Below, piece after piece: positions 26,992-34,383 of a DNA stretch of 64,000 nucleotides. The stretch covers positions 1 through 64,000 of the forward strand of contig DASYZG010000012.1 in assembly GCA_035946575.1 (NCBI GenBank). Reading direction: 5' to 3'. Source of the DNA: Gp13-AA77 sp035946575 (GTDB lineage Bacteria > Acidobacteriota > Terriglobia > UBA7540). Within the stretch, counting starts at the first letter, position 1. Every line of letters begins with the position of its first letter. Both the position numbers and the translations under genes were made by a program. Under the pieces are notes generated by a model, which was not told where the DNA came from, ran no database searches, and was given only the letters and a program-made list of their open reading frames with translations.

Positions 26992-27345
26992 TTAGTTATC
27001 CCCCTTGGATTCGCTTTCAGCAGGTGCAGCTTCCACGGAGGTGATGGTCATCACCATGTCGTCGCCCATGGGTTCGATTTTCCCGGTGACCTTCACCCGC
27101 TTACCCTCAAATCCCTTGAGTTTCGCCTGTTGCTCGGTCCGGTACCGCTTGTTTCCCGGCCCGACCACCAACAACTCCTCGCCGACATCGCCGCATCGTT
27201 TGACGCAGCCCTGATCTTCGGCGGTGGCCTTCAGATGCTTGACGCTGCACATGGCATCACTGACCACGCCCGTGACCGAGTCGGCAGAAGCCATGGCGGC
27301 CACAAGGATGATCGAAACTGCCAGCAGCAGAAGTCTCTTGCACAT
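26992..27345 (-). CDS. Small secreted Cys protein, paralogue B (DUF5818-like)
   Basis: 117 residues: signal peptide (LLLLAVSIILVAAMASA), then TGVVSDAMCSVKHLKA, GCVKRCGD and a beta-rich end with KVTGKIEP. It is a tandem paralogue of the gene 87 bp downstream, with all mature Cys conserved (DAMC, CVKRC). The tail is more acidic (AESESKGDN). The pair could be co-transcribed. Confidence 0.75.
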   Translation of the reverse strand: MCKRLLLLAVSIILVAAMASADSVTGVVSDAMCSVKHLKATAEDQGCVKRCGDVGEELLVVGPGNKRYRTEQQAKLKGFEGKRVKVTGKIEPMGDDMVMTITSVEAAPAESESKGDN

Positions 27346-27455
27346 CGAATCTGATTCCCTCTTCGTCTTTCGCAGGACTGGCGATCGCCAGTCCCGGACT
27401 CGCTACGGCCCCCCAAAGCGACACCAACCATCATAACCCAGAACCAACCCGAGGC

Positions 27456-28487
27456 TCAGGGGGCGGGCGCCGGCGCAGCTTTGGGCTCCAGCGACTTGAA
27501 AACTGCGGCCATCCAGCGCTGAACGCGCGGCGTGTCCGAGAGCGCCGCCGGCAGCGGACGGTCCTCCAGCGTTCCCCTGCCGTTCATGACCTGGAGGAGT
27601 GCCAGGCCGCGCCGGTTTCTCCATAGCAGCTTTCCCGTTGCCCCCCACAGCTTCAGTTCGACGGTGGCCGCTGGCACCTCGCCATGGCGCGAGAAGACGG
27701 AGACCTTCGCCAGGGTGCGGGCTGCGGTGCCGGCCACCGGTTCCTCAACGCCGTCCCACGAGGCTTCCAGGCGACTGACGGGGGCCTCGACCTGGATCAC
27801 GTCGAGCTCGAGCACCGCGTCGGAGCGCGTCGCGGAGGCAATATCGGCCATGGCACTTTGGGACTTGCTGAGGTAAGCGGTCATGTCGAAACTGCCGGTG
27901 CGCGGGTCCATCGCCGAAAGCATCGAATCGCTCTGCTGGGAGCGCCTGCGGACCTCTTTGGCGAGATACGACGGCGCCACATACCAGCCGAACCTGGTGT
28001 GCAGATAGTCGCGGACGGCCTCGTAGAACGCGTCCACGTCCGCCACCTGGGAGTTGGGCAGCAGGATGATCCTGTGCATGTTGCCCGTGATCTCGCCGGC
28101 CGCGACAAACAACATCTCCACAGGGTAATCGAGCGATTTCAAAACCGGGTTGCCATTGTCCTGCGGATAGTACAAGGCCGTCACCTGAGAGCCCACGGCG
28201 ACGCGGTCGCGGTAATCCTCAAAAGTCGCCAGTACCAGCGTGCCGCCGTCTTTCGATTGCAGCGTGACCTGCCGGGCCTGAATGCCGGTCACGACACCGG
28301 TCGCCTTGCGCGTCTCGTGCTTCGGGGCGTAATCGTTCGAGGAACGTGAAAGGGCGAAGGCCTCACGCTGCCTCAGCGCCTCTGGCGCCAGGATCCCGAT
28401 CAGCACCAGTATCGCGGAAACAAACCGCAAAGTGGTCCCGCCCCCGCCGCAGCCCCTTGGGGGGTTTCCGGACTGCATGTTCTGCAT
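27456..28487 (-). CDS. Exported hypothetical protein
   Basis: 343 residues from ATG 28487 (GTG 28517 and ATG 28478 are alternatives; no strong ribosome site decides). A hydrophobic segment at about residues 20-37 (FVSAILVLIGILAPEAL) suggests export. It is followed by a small beta domain (ATGVVTGIQARQVTLQSKDG), a second region with a conserved-looking HTRFGWYVAP segment, and an Ala/Pro tail. I do not recognise the family. It precedes the tandem Cys-protein genes by about 110 bp on the same strand. Confidence 0.55.
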   Translation of the reverse strand: MQNMQSGNPPRGCGGGGTTLRFVSAILVLIGILAPEALRQREAFALSRSSNDYAPKHETRKATGVVTGIQARQVTLQSKDGGTLVLATFEDYRDRVAVGSQVTALYYPQDNGNPVLKSLDYPVEMLFVAAGEITGNMHRIILLPNSQVADVDAFYEAVRDYLHTRFGWYVAPSYLAKEVRRRSQQSDSMLSAMDPRTGSFDMTAYLSKSQSAMADIASATRSDAVLELDVIQVEAPVSRLEASWDGVEEPVAGTAARTLAKVSVFSRHGEVPAATVELKLWGATGKLLWRNRRGLALLQVMNGRGTLEDRPLPAALSDTPRVQRWMAAVFKSLEPKAAPAPAP

Positions 28488-28530
28488 GAGCTCGATTTTA
28501 ACACTCCGAAGTGGCACGGTCGTCCGCCGC

Positions 28531-29646
28531 CTACCAGGGGGCTATAAGGCAGTCCTCCCAGATCGGGCAATCCTCGCACGGCGGCGAGCACCCCGGATCG
28601 CCGTCCTCGGGATCGGCATCCATGGGCTGATCCCAAAGCTTGCAGTGGAATCCCGGTTCGCTGGGGCCTCGGCCGGAGAGCTCACCCTCGGCCGGCCGTT
28701 CCCCGAAACCAGCCTCCAGCCCCGGGAACTTGAGATCACCCAGGCCGGCGGCGGCCAGGAGCGAAAGGATAGGCGAAACCGTGGCGGCCAAAGCCGATGA
28801 ATCCAAAGAACATTCCAGTTTCGGTCCGACTACATTTTTCGCTGCTTCGCCTTTCGATCCCGGCGCGGGGTTCGGATCGGACCTCAAGGACCTGGGATCG
28901 GCCAGGGCGGCCGCGTCCAGGAGCGAAAGCAGGGGCGAAAGCGTGGCGGACAAGCTCACTGAATCCAAAGGACATTCCAGTTCCGCTCCGACTACATTTT
29001 CCGCTGCTTCGCGGTTCGATCGGGACTCCGGGCCGACCGCCGGGTCCGGAGCAACCCGGCGAGGCACAGCGCCGCTGCCCTTCGCGTCAGCCTTGCTCTG
29101 GCGCACCCGTTTCGCGCGAGGCAGCCGGGGCGGCGGATCGACGAAGTCCACTTCCGGCAGCCACGCGAACCGCATGCGCCGGCGCTGCGAAGGCAGGGGA
29201 TTCGTAAGGCGAATGCCGAGGCCTCTAAAGTTCAGAACCGTCAGGCTGCGCGGCCGAAACACGCCGCCGCCGTACCGGTAGACGCGACCGTCCACGACCC
29301 AGCCTTTCGCCATGCCTTTGTGCGCCCGGGGGAGGAGAACGCGGCCGGTAATGTGGCACCAGATGCGGGCCGCCAGACGAAGGTGATAGCTCCAGTCTCT
29401 TTCGGTCTCCATATCGGTGAGCTGGAAAAACCGGGTAAAAATCCAATCAAAGATGGCGAGCGCCTCCTTGTCGCCGGTGCGCTCGATCTTGGCCCGGAGG
29501 TTGCGCGCATCCCAGCCATGCCGCAGGCCGTTCATCGACGACCAGGCTTTGCCGCGAGGGGTTTTAGGACCCGTGCATTTGAGGGAATTGGCGCGCCGCG
29601 CAGCCAGCGCGGCAGGAGTAAGAAGCGGAGAGCGGCGAAGACTCAT
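28531..29646 (-). CDS. Acidobacterial protein with ANxLKxTGPKTPxGK motif, internal tandem repeat and Cys-rich tail
   Basis: 371 residues. The N-terminus (RRANSLKCTGPKTPRGKAWS, then NGLRHG) belongs to a family repeated many times in Acidobacteria and planctomycete genomes, of unknown function. Residues 214-250 and 268-304 are a direct repeat (NVVGAELECPLDS / NVVGPKLECSLDS and SATLSPLLSLL / AATVSPILSLL), 54 residues apart. The tail has five Cys in 32 residues (335, 353, 357, 360, 366; PPCEDCPIWEDC), a possible metal site. The codon use is normal for the window. It sits 13 bp upstream of the preceding hypothetical gene. Confidence 0.65.
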   Translation of the reverse strand: MSLRRSPLLTPAALAARRANSLKCTGPKTPRGKAWSSMNGLRHGWDARNLRAKIERTGDKEALAIFDWIFTRFFQLTDMETERDWSYHLRLAARIWCHITGRVLLPRAHKGMAKGWVVDGRVYRYGGGVFRPRSLTVLNFRGLGIRLTNPLPSQRRRMRFAWLPEVDFVDPPPRLPRAKRVRQSKADAKGSGAVPRRVAPDPAVGPESRSNREAAENVVGAELECPLDSVSLSATLSPLLSLLDAAALADPRSLRSDPNPAPGSKGEAAKNVVGPKLECSLDSSALAATVSPILSLLAAAGLGDLKFPGLEAGFGERPAEGELSGRGPSEPGFHCKLWDQPMDADPEDGDPGCSPPCEDCPIWEDCLIAPW

Positions 29647-29850
29647 GGATCACCTCCCGGTGAACTCCATTCGCCCCACCCGACTGAAAGCCTGACTCCG
29701 GCGCGGCCGATTGTCAAGCAGAAAGATGGCGGCAGGGGTAGCGTCCCAGTTTGAGGTAGGACGCAGCCTTTGTGGCCGTCCCTGCTGAGAATTACAGATT
29801 TACTGTGACGGGGTCTGCTGGAGCGGCGCTGTGTGCGCGCCGGTTGTCCT

Positions 29851-30138
29851 GGCAGGCCGCTGAAAAGCGTAGCGGCGGCTTTAACAGTTTGTTGAATAAC
29901 GTTTCGGAACCCTGTCATTCCGAGCGCAGCGAGGAATCTCGCATTTGACTTAAAGGACTTGCGAGATTCCTCGTCGCCTACGGCTCCTCGGAATGACATT
30001 CTGAGCGAGTTTTTCAACAAACTGGTAGGCCGCCACCCGTGTATTGAAAGCGCATTGGGGTCCTTATGGCGAGGTAAACTCGCCGCTACTACCGGGTGGC
30101 TCGCGGTCAGGCTGCTTATGGCGAGGTAAACTCGCCGC
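29851..30138. repeat. Interrupted, truncated copy of the GCAGGC(T/C)GCTGAAAA repeat
   Basis: Left part GGCAGGCCGCTGAAAAGCGT plus AGCGGCGGCTT, right part AGGCCGCCACCCGTGTATTG, then TTATGGCGAGGTAAACTCGC at 30064 and again at 30116. The same sequence appears uninterrupted at 62051-62140. The right terminal inverted repeat present at 62 kb is missing here. Confidence 0.75.
29883..30027. mobile_element. Palindromic MITE-like element with TA duplication
   Basis: The ends are CAGTTTGTTGAA (29885-) and TTCAACAAACTG (-30024), and the interior is also palindromic (TCATTCCGAG ... GAGGAATCTCGCA / TGCGAGATTCCTCG ... CTCGGAATGACA). TA dinucleotides flank both sides. It carries no coding capacity. The structure and TA target are typical of non-autonomous elements moved by IS630/Tc1-type transposases, none of which is in the window. 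Confidence 0.7.
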
Positions 30139-30144
30139 GACTGT

Positions 30145-30603
30145 CTATCTGCCGGCGTCGCGGCCGACCCAGACGTCGGCCAGCAGCCTCAGATTCTTCC
30201 TGTAAGTGCGCGTGATCTTAAAGGCTCTTCCGCCTCGGAGGCGCAGGACATATTCTCCCCCCAGGCCAGGACTTATCTCTTCGAGCCAGAACTTGTTGAC
30301 CAGCGCCGAACGATGGATGCGGACGAAGCCGTAGGGCTGGAGTTTCGCGGCCATGACCGAGATTGACTCGCGCACACAATATGATCCGGCCTCGCGCTGC
30401 AGCAGCACGTAGTTGCCCTGTGCGACGACAGCCACGATTCGCGCCGGGTCGATGAAGAGGATTCTCCCCTGGGTCTTGATGGCGATTCTCGCCGCCTGCG
30501 GGTCAGGCGGCCTGTGCAGCTCCGTCGCCGTTCGGATCAGCCTCGGAGCGGCGCCCCTCGGGACGGGCCGAAATACGAAGTCCGGTGTCGGGTTGCGCTG
30601 CAT
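30145..30603 (-). CDS. LytTR-domain DNA-binding protein
   Basis: 152 residues. After a 40-residue tail of no clear structure comes a LytTR domain (about 42-145): ILFIDPARIVAVVAQGNYV, then FVRIHRSALVNKFWLEEI and LRLRGGRAFKITRTYRKNL. LytTR domains bind direct repeats in promoters. There is no receiver domain or membrane part, so input is unknown. No partner kinase is adjacent. It lies 25 bp after the NIPSNAP gene on the same strand and may share its transcript. Confidence 0.88.
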   Translation of the reverse strand: MQRNPTPDFVFRPVPRGAAPRLIRTATELHRPPDPQAARIAIKTQGRILFIDPARIVAVVAQGNYVLLQREAGSYCVRESISVMAAKLQPYGFVRIHRSALVNKFWLEEISPGLGGEYVLRLRGGRAFKITRTYRKNLRLLADVWVGRDAGR

Positions 30604-30628
30604 GGCGCGTCCTCTGCTATTCCCCGCT

Positions 30629-30967
30629 TCACTTCGTCAAGATCGAGGGCATTTCAAAGGTTCCGTTCACCACTTCCACGAAATTCCTCTCTTCACGCAG
30701 GATGATGCGTTTGTCCCTGGCCATGGCGAAGTTCTCAAGGGCCTCTTTGTCCGTTCGGAGCCGGGCTTTGTAGGCCTCATAAGCACGCAGGTTCTCGAAG
30801 GCGATCAGTCCCCAGCCCACGTCATTCGTGCCCTCATAGGGAAGAAAGTAGCCGACCAGATGGCCGCCGCAACGCGGGATGATGCATCCCCAGTTCTCGG
30901 CGTACTTCCTGAATTCGTCCTTTTGAAACGGGTCGATCTGGTAGCGAATCACACAGGTAATCGTCAT
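30629..30967 (-). CDS. NIPSNAP-family protein
   Basis: 112 residues from ATG 30967, which has GGGAG nine bases upstream. ITCVIRYQIDPFQKDEFRKY and the end FEMPSIL fit the NIPSNAP alpha/beta-barrel family, of uncertain enzymatic role. The frame continues upstream to ATG 31144, adding 59 residues that contain GRRQALSLMAAAGTALPLV, which looks like a Tat signal; a TTGACC -35-like box lies just before that ATG. Two products or a longer exported form cannot be excluded. It is divergent from an ArsR-type regulator, its likely controller. Confidence 0.8.
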   Translation of the reverse strand: MTITCVIRYQIDPFQKDEFRKYAENWGCIIPRCGGHLVGYFLPYEGTNDVGWGLIAFENLRAYEAYKARLRTDKEALENFAMARDKRIILREERNFVEVVNGTFEMPSILTK

Positions 30968-31196
30968 TGAAGTTCTCCCTGGGACCGGGCCCCGCGACGG
31001 CGCCTTCACCAAAGGCAAAGCCGTACCGGCGGCCGCCATGAGCGACAGGGCCTGGCGACGGCCGATCCTGGCTTGCCGGCCTCGCCCACTGCCTCCCGGT
31101 CTCTCCGCCGGTGCTGACCGCTCGAACTGCGGGATCGGGTCCATGGCAGCGAGTATGCCGATTGCAAAACAACAACACTTCGTCTATGGTCAAAGT

Positions 31197-31901
31197 ATGG
31201 ATGCAGACATCGAAACCGACCTTGCCGTGTCGCGGATCGCCGCCGCCATCGGCGAGCCGGCGCGATCGCGCATTCTCTACCAGCTTTTGGACGGCCACGC
31301 GCGAACCAGCACCGAACTTGCGGTGGTGGCTGAGGTGAGCCCCTCAACCGCCAGCGTGCACCTGAGCCGGTTGAAAACCGAGCAGCTCGTCAAGGTTGCC
31401 GTGCAGGGAAAACATCGCTACTACAGCCTGCAAAGCGCCGAGGTGGCCCAAGCGCTCGAAGCGCTGAGCGTGCTGGCGGGCGGCGTCCGCCGCCGGTTCG
31501 TTCCCTCCACACCGGGCCACTTGCGGGCCGCACGCGCCTGCTACGACCATATCGCCGGCACGCTGGGCGTCGCGCTGCACGAGCGCCTGCAAGCGCTGGG
31601 CTGGATCTCCGTCTCCTGCGAAGGCCGCGGCGATGCCTACGAGGTGACGGACGACGGAGCCCGGGCCCTCGCGTCGCTGGCCATCGATGTGACGGCAGTC
31701 CGGCTGCTGCGCCGGCGATTTGCTTTCGCCTGCATGGATTGGAGCGAGCGGCGATTCCACCTGGGGGGCGCCGTCGGAGCGGCCCTGCTGAACGTCGCTT
31801 TGAAGAGAAGATGGCTGGTCCAGGAGCTTGACAGCCGCGCCCTCTCGGTCACGAGTGCCGGACGGCGCGAGATGCTCGCCCGGTTCGGGCTTCACGCCTG
31901 A
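31197..31901 (+). CDS. ArsR-type HTH transcriptional regulator with C-terminal extension
   Basis: 234 residues. An N-terminal winged helix (RIAAAIGEPARSRILYQLLD, then SPSTASVHLSRLKTEQLV and KHRYYSL) is that of ArsR-family repressors, but the typical length is about 110. The second half (about 105-234) is a distinct domain with one pair of Cys and a winged-helix-like end (LNVALKRRWLVQELDSRALS). No ArsR metal-binding CxC is obvious. It is divergent from the NIPSNAP gene and probably regulates it. Confidence 0.85.
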   Translation: MDADIETDLAVSRIAAAIGEPARSRILYQLLDGHARTSTELAVVAEVSPSTASVHLSRLKTEQLVKVAVQGKHRYYSLQSAEVAQALEALSVLAGGVRRRFVPSTPGHLRAARACYDHIAGTLGVALHERLQALGWISVSCEGRGDAYEVTDDGARALASLAIDVTAVRLLRRRFAFACMDWSERRFHLGGAVGAALLNVALKRRWLVQELDSRALSVTSAGRREMLARFGLHA

Positions 31902-32055
31902 CCGGAGGCGCCTGACGGCGGGCGGTGTCTGGCCGGATTTCCGCCGGCTTGAACGAGGACTCCTAACCCCAACCCGTAAGCCCCGGCAATTGCGTTGGGG
32001 CGCGCTATCATCCATGATGGTCTTTGAAGCTTATTCACACGCCAAGGAGATCCTC

Positions 32056-32457
32056 ATGCCCGCCTCAATTCCCGAAAAATTCATCGACCTGTTCAGCAAG
32101 CGCGCTTTTGCGAATCTCGCCACGGTGATGCCGAACGGGCATCCCCAGGTCACGCCGGTCTGGTGCGACCTCGAGGACGGCTGCGTGCTCATCAACACGG
32201 CGCGCGGCCGACAGAAGGATCGCAACATCAAACGCGATCCACACGTCTCGGTGGCCATCTCCGATCCCGACAATCCCTATCGCTACCTCGAAGTGCGCGG
32301 CCAGGCCGAGGAAGTGGACGCCGGCCCCGTCGCCGACCAGCACATCGACAAGATGGCCAAGAAGTATCTCGGAATGGACAGGTACCCGAACCGGCAGGCG
32401 GGCGAGGTTCGCGTGCTCTACCGCGTCAGGCCCGAGCATACGTCGTCCATGGGGTAG
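32056..32457 (+). CDS. PPOX-class (probably F420-dependent) oxidoreductase
   Basis: 133 residues of the split beta-barrel flavin/deazaflavin fold. NLATVMPNGHPQVTPVWCDL is the family's start, and GRQKDRNIKRDPHVSVAISD supplies the cofactor phosphate contacts. Such proteins reduce or oxidise small substrates with FMN or F420; the substrate is unknown. AAGGAG sits eight bases before ATG 32056. A zinc-ribbon protein gene follows after 2 bp. Confidence 0.87.
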   Translation: MPASIPEKFIDLFSKRAFANLATVMPNGHPQVTPVWCDLEDGCVLINTARGRQKDRNIKRDPHVSVAISDPDNPYRYLEVRGQAEEVDAGPVADQHIDKMAKKYLGMDRYPNRQAGEVRVLYRVRPEHTSSMG

Positions 32458-32459
32458 TC

Positions 32460-32846
32460 ATGCCTTACTGTCCGGAGTGCCAGACGGAGTACGTTGAGGG
32501 CGCTACGAGGTGCCTCGATTGCGGGGCAGCGCTCAAGCCGGGCCCGCCGCCGCCGTCGAACGACGAGAAGGAGGAGCCCAACGCGCGCTTTGTGCCGGTA
32601 CGCGTGTTTCAGGGTCTGCACGCGCAATTCCAGGCCGAACTCGCGCGCAACGTCCTCGAAGAAGAGGGCATTCCTTCCTCGATCGTCGGCAATCTGGGAG
32701 CCGAACTGCTTCCCGGCGCTGACGTCGTCCAATTGCTGGTGCGTGAGGAAGACCGGGAGCGCGCCTCGCAGGTCGTGGAAGCCTTTCTGGAATCGAATGC
32801 AGAACAGGCGGAGCCGCTCGATGACGATGAGGACCGCCAGGATTGA
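32460..32846 (+). CDS. Zinc-ribbon plus DUF2007-like protein
   Basis: 128 residues. The N-terminus has a two-CxxC zinc ribbon (MPYCPECQTEY, ATRCLDCGAAL), then a Pro-rich linker and a DUF2007-like ferredoxin-fold domain (FQAELARNVLEEEGIPSSIV, VQLLVREEDRERASQVV) and an acidic tail. DUF2007 is a putative signal-transducing domain. It is co-transcribed with the upstream PPOX gene (2-bp gap). Confidence 0.75.
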   Translation: MPYCPECQTEYVEGATRCLDCGAALKPGPPPPSNDEKEEPNARFVPVRVFQGLHAQFQAELARNVLEEEGIPSSIVGNLGAELLPGADVVQLLVREEDRERASQVVEAFLESNAEQAEPLDDDEDRQD

Positions 32847-33027
32847 CGATCGTCAATCGCTGGAGGGCGCTGTCCTCAGCGTCGACGGAGCGCTGACCCG
32901 TCGAACACCCCCTACCCCTCCTGTCCAGGATGGAAGCTGCCCCGTTTCGAGCTACCTGGTGTTTTCTCAGCCATAGAGCGCAGATACGCCCCGTGACCAG
33001 GAGCTACGGCGTCCTTAGCGGGAAGGC

Positions 33028-34284
33028 CTATTCGTATCGCAAGGCGGCGATCGGATCGAGGCGGGCGGCTTTCAGCGCGGGCCAGAGCCCGAAGAACAGT
33101 CCCACGCTCGTAGCCACCACGAATCCAGCCACCACCGACCAGAGCGGAACGGTCGAGGGCAGGCTGGGCACCAGCACGCGGATCGTAAAACTCAGCAGCC
33201 AGCCCAGCCCGATCCCGATCAGCCCGCCGGCAGCCGTCAGGGTGGTGGCTTCGAGCAGGAACTGCCAGGTGATGTCGCTGCGGCGAGCGCCGATGGCCTT
33301 GCGGATGCCGATCTCTCGCGTGCGCTCGGTCACCGAGACGAGCATGATGTTCATCACCCCGATGCCGCCCACCAGCAGGCCGATCGAGGAGATCACCACC
33401 ATGACCAGAAACACCGTGCTGATGATCTGGCGGAATTCGTTGATGAGCGACTCGGCGCTGGAGATGCCGAAGTTGTCAGGGTCCAACGGCTTCACGTGCC
33501 GCCGACGCCGCAGGACACCGCGCACTTCGTCCTCGGCCTCCGCCATCATACCGCGCGCGGCCAGCACGCTGATGAAATGGTCCCTGGCGTCGGGATAGAG
33601 TTTCTTGTAAGTCCAGTAGGGCACGAAGATGTCGCGATCGTCGGGGTTGTCACCCAGGAAGCCTTTGAACTTGTTCAACGTGCCGACCACCTCGAAGCTG
33701 TGCCCGTCCACCTGGATGATCTTCCCCACCGGATCCTCATGTTGAAAGAGCCGCTCGACCACGCTGGCGCCGATCACCGTCACATCGCGGCGATGAAAGT
33801 CGTCCGTCTCGGTGTAGAAGCGCCCGTCGGCGATCGTGGTGTTGGCGAGCGCGGCATATTTGGCGTCGGCGCCGAAGAACTGGGCGCCCGAGAGGTCGCG
33901 GCCCTTGTAGTGAGCGGTGGACGGCGGCAGGCCGAAGTCGCCCATATCGCGGAAGATGGCGACGGAGACCTCCTCGACCGCGGCGCACTCCTCCTTGATC
34001 GCCTTGGCGTCCTCGTAGCTGAGCGGCTTGCGCAGGCGCTCCTCGCGCGTGAGGCGGTGCGGTGCGCCCATTTGCAGCTTGTAGACCCAGAGCACTTTGG
34101 TCCCGTACTGCTCCGCCGTCTGGACCAGCTGGGCGTCGAGGCCGGCGATGATGGAAGCGACCGCGATCACCGTCAGGGTGCCGATGACCACTCCGAGGAC
34201 GGTAAGAAAGGAGCGGAACTTGTGCGTCCGCAGGGTATCAAGCGCCAGTCGCAAATTCTCGAGGATGTTCCGGTAGTCCTTCAT
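33028..34284 (-). CDS. MacB/FtsX-like ABC transporter permease
   Basis: 418 residues. A first membrane helix (SFLTVLGVVIGTLTVIAVAS) is followed by a periplasmic MacB_PCD domain (about 45-260) and a C-terminal FtsX domain with three helices, including GGIGVMNIMLVSVTERTREI and RKAIGARRSDI. MacB-type permeases transmit mechanical force to export peptides, lipids or toxins. No ATP-binding subunit gene is nearby. It lies 99 bp after a related permease (paralogue) on the same strand. Confidence 0.9.
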   Translation of the reverse strand: MKDYRNILENLRLALDTLRTHKFRSFLTVLGVVIGTLTVIAVASIIAGLDAQLVQTAEQYGTKVLWVYKLQMGAPHRLTREERLRKPLSYEDAKAIKEECAAVEEVSVAIFRDMGDFGLPPSTAHYKGRDLSGAQFFGADAKYAALANTTIADGRFYTETDDFHRRDVTVIGASVVERLFQHEDPVGKIIQVDGHSFEVVGTLNKFKGFLGDNPDDRDIFVPYWTYKKLYPDARDHFISVLAARGMMAEAEDEVRGVLRRRRHVKPLDPDNFGISSAESLINEFRQIISTVFLVMVVISSIGLLVGGIGVMNIMLVSVTERTREIGIRKAIGARRSDITWQFLLEATTLTAAGGLIGIGLGWLLSFTIRVLVPSLPSTVPLWSVVAGFVVATSVGLFFGLWPALKAARLDPIAALRYE

Positions 34285-34383
34285 AAGAATGATTCATTGG
34301 TTCATCGGCTCATTGAACCAGTGCGTTCCTGGCCACGTCGATCATCGCTGTGCGAGCGACGCTCCGCCCATGAGCCAATGGCC

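Larger units (their letters stand above)
29647..30144. other. 498-bp intergenic region made largely of mobile repeats
   Basis: No gene is supported. From 29851 on it is a truncated copy of the repeat at 62051-62174, interrupted by a 140-bp palindrome (29885-30024), followed by two copies of the TTATGGCGAGGTAAACTCGC unit. The first 200 bases hold nothing I recognise. Confidence 0.6.

Noticed and set aside
28797..29281. Plus-strand frames opposite the repeat-containing 371-residue protein
   Set aside because: Antisense shadows; the minus-strand protein has the recognised N-terminal family motif.
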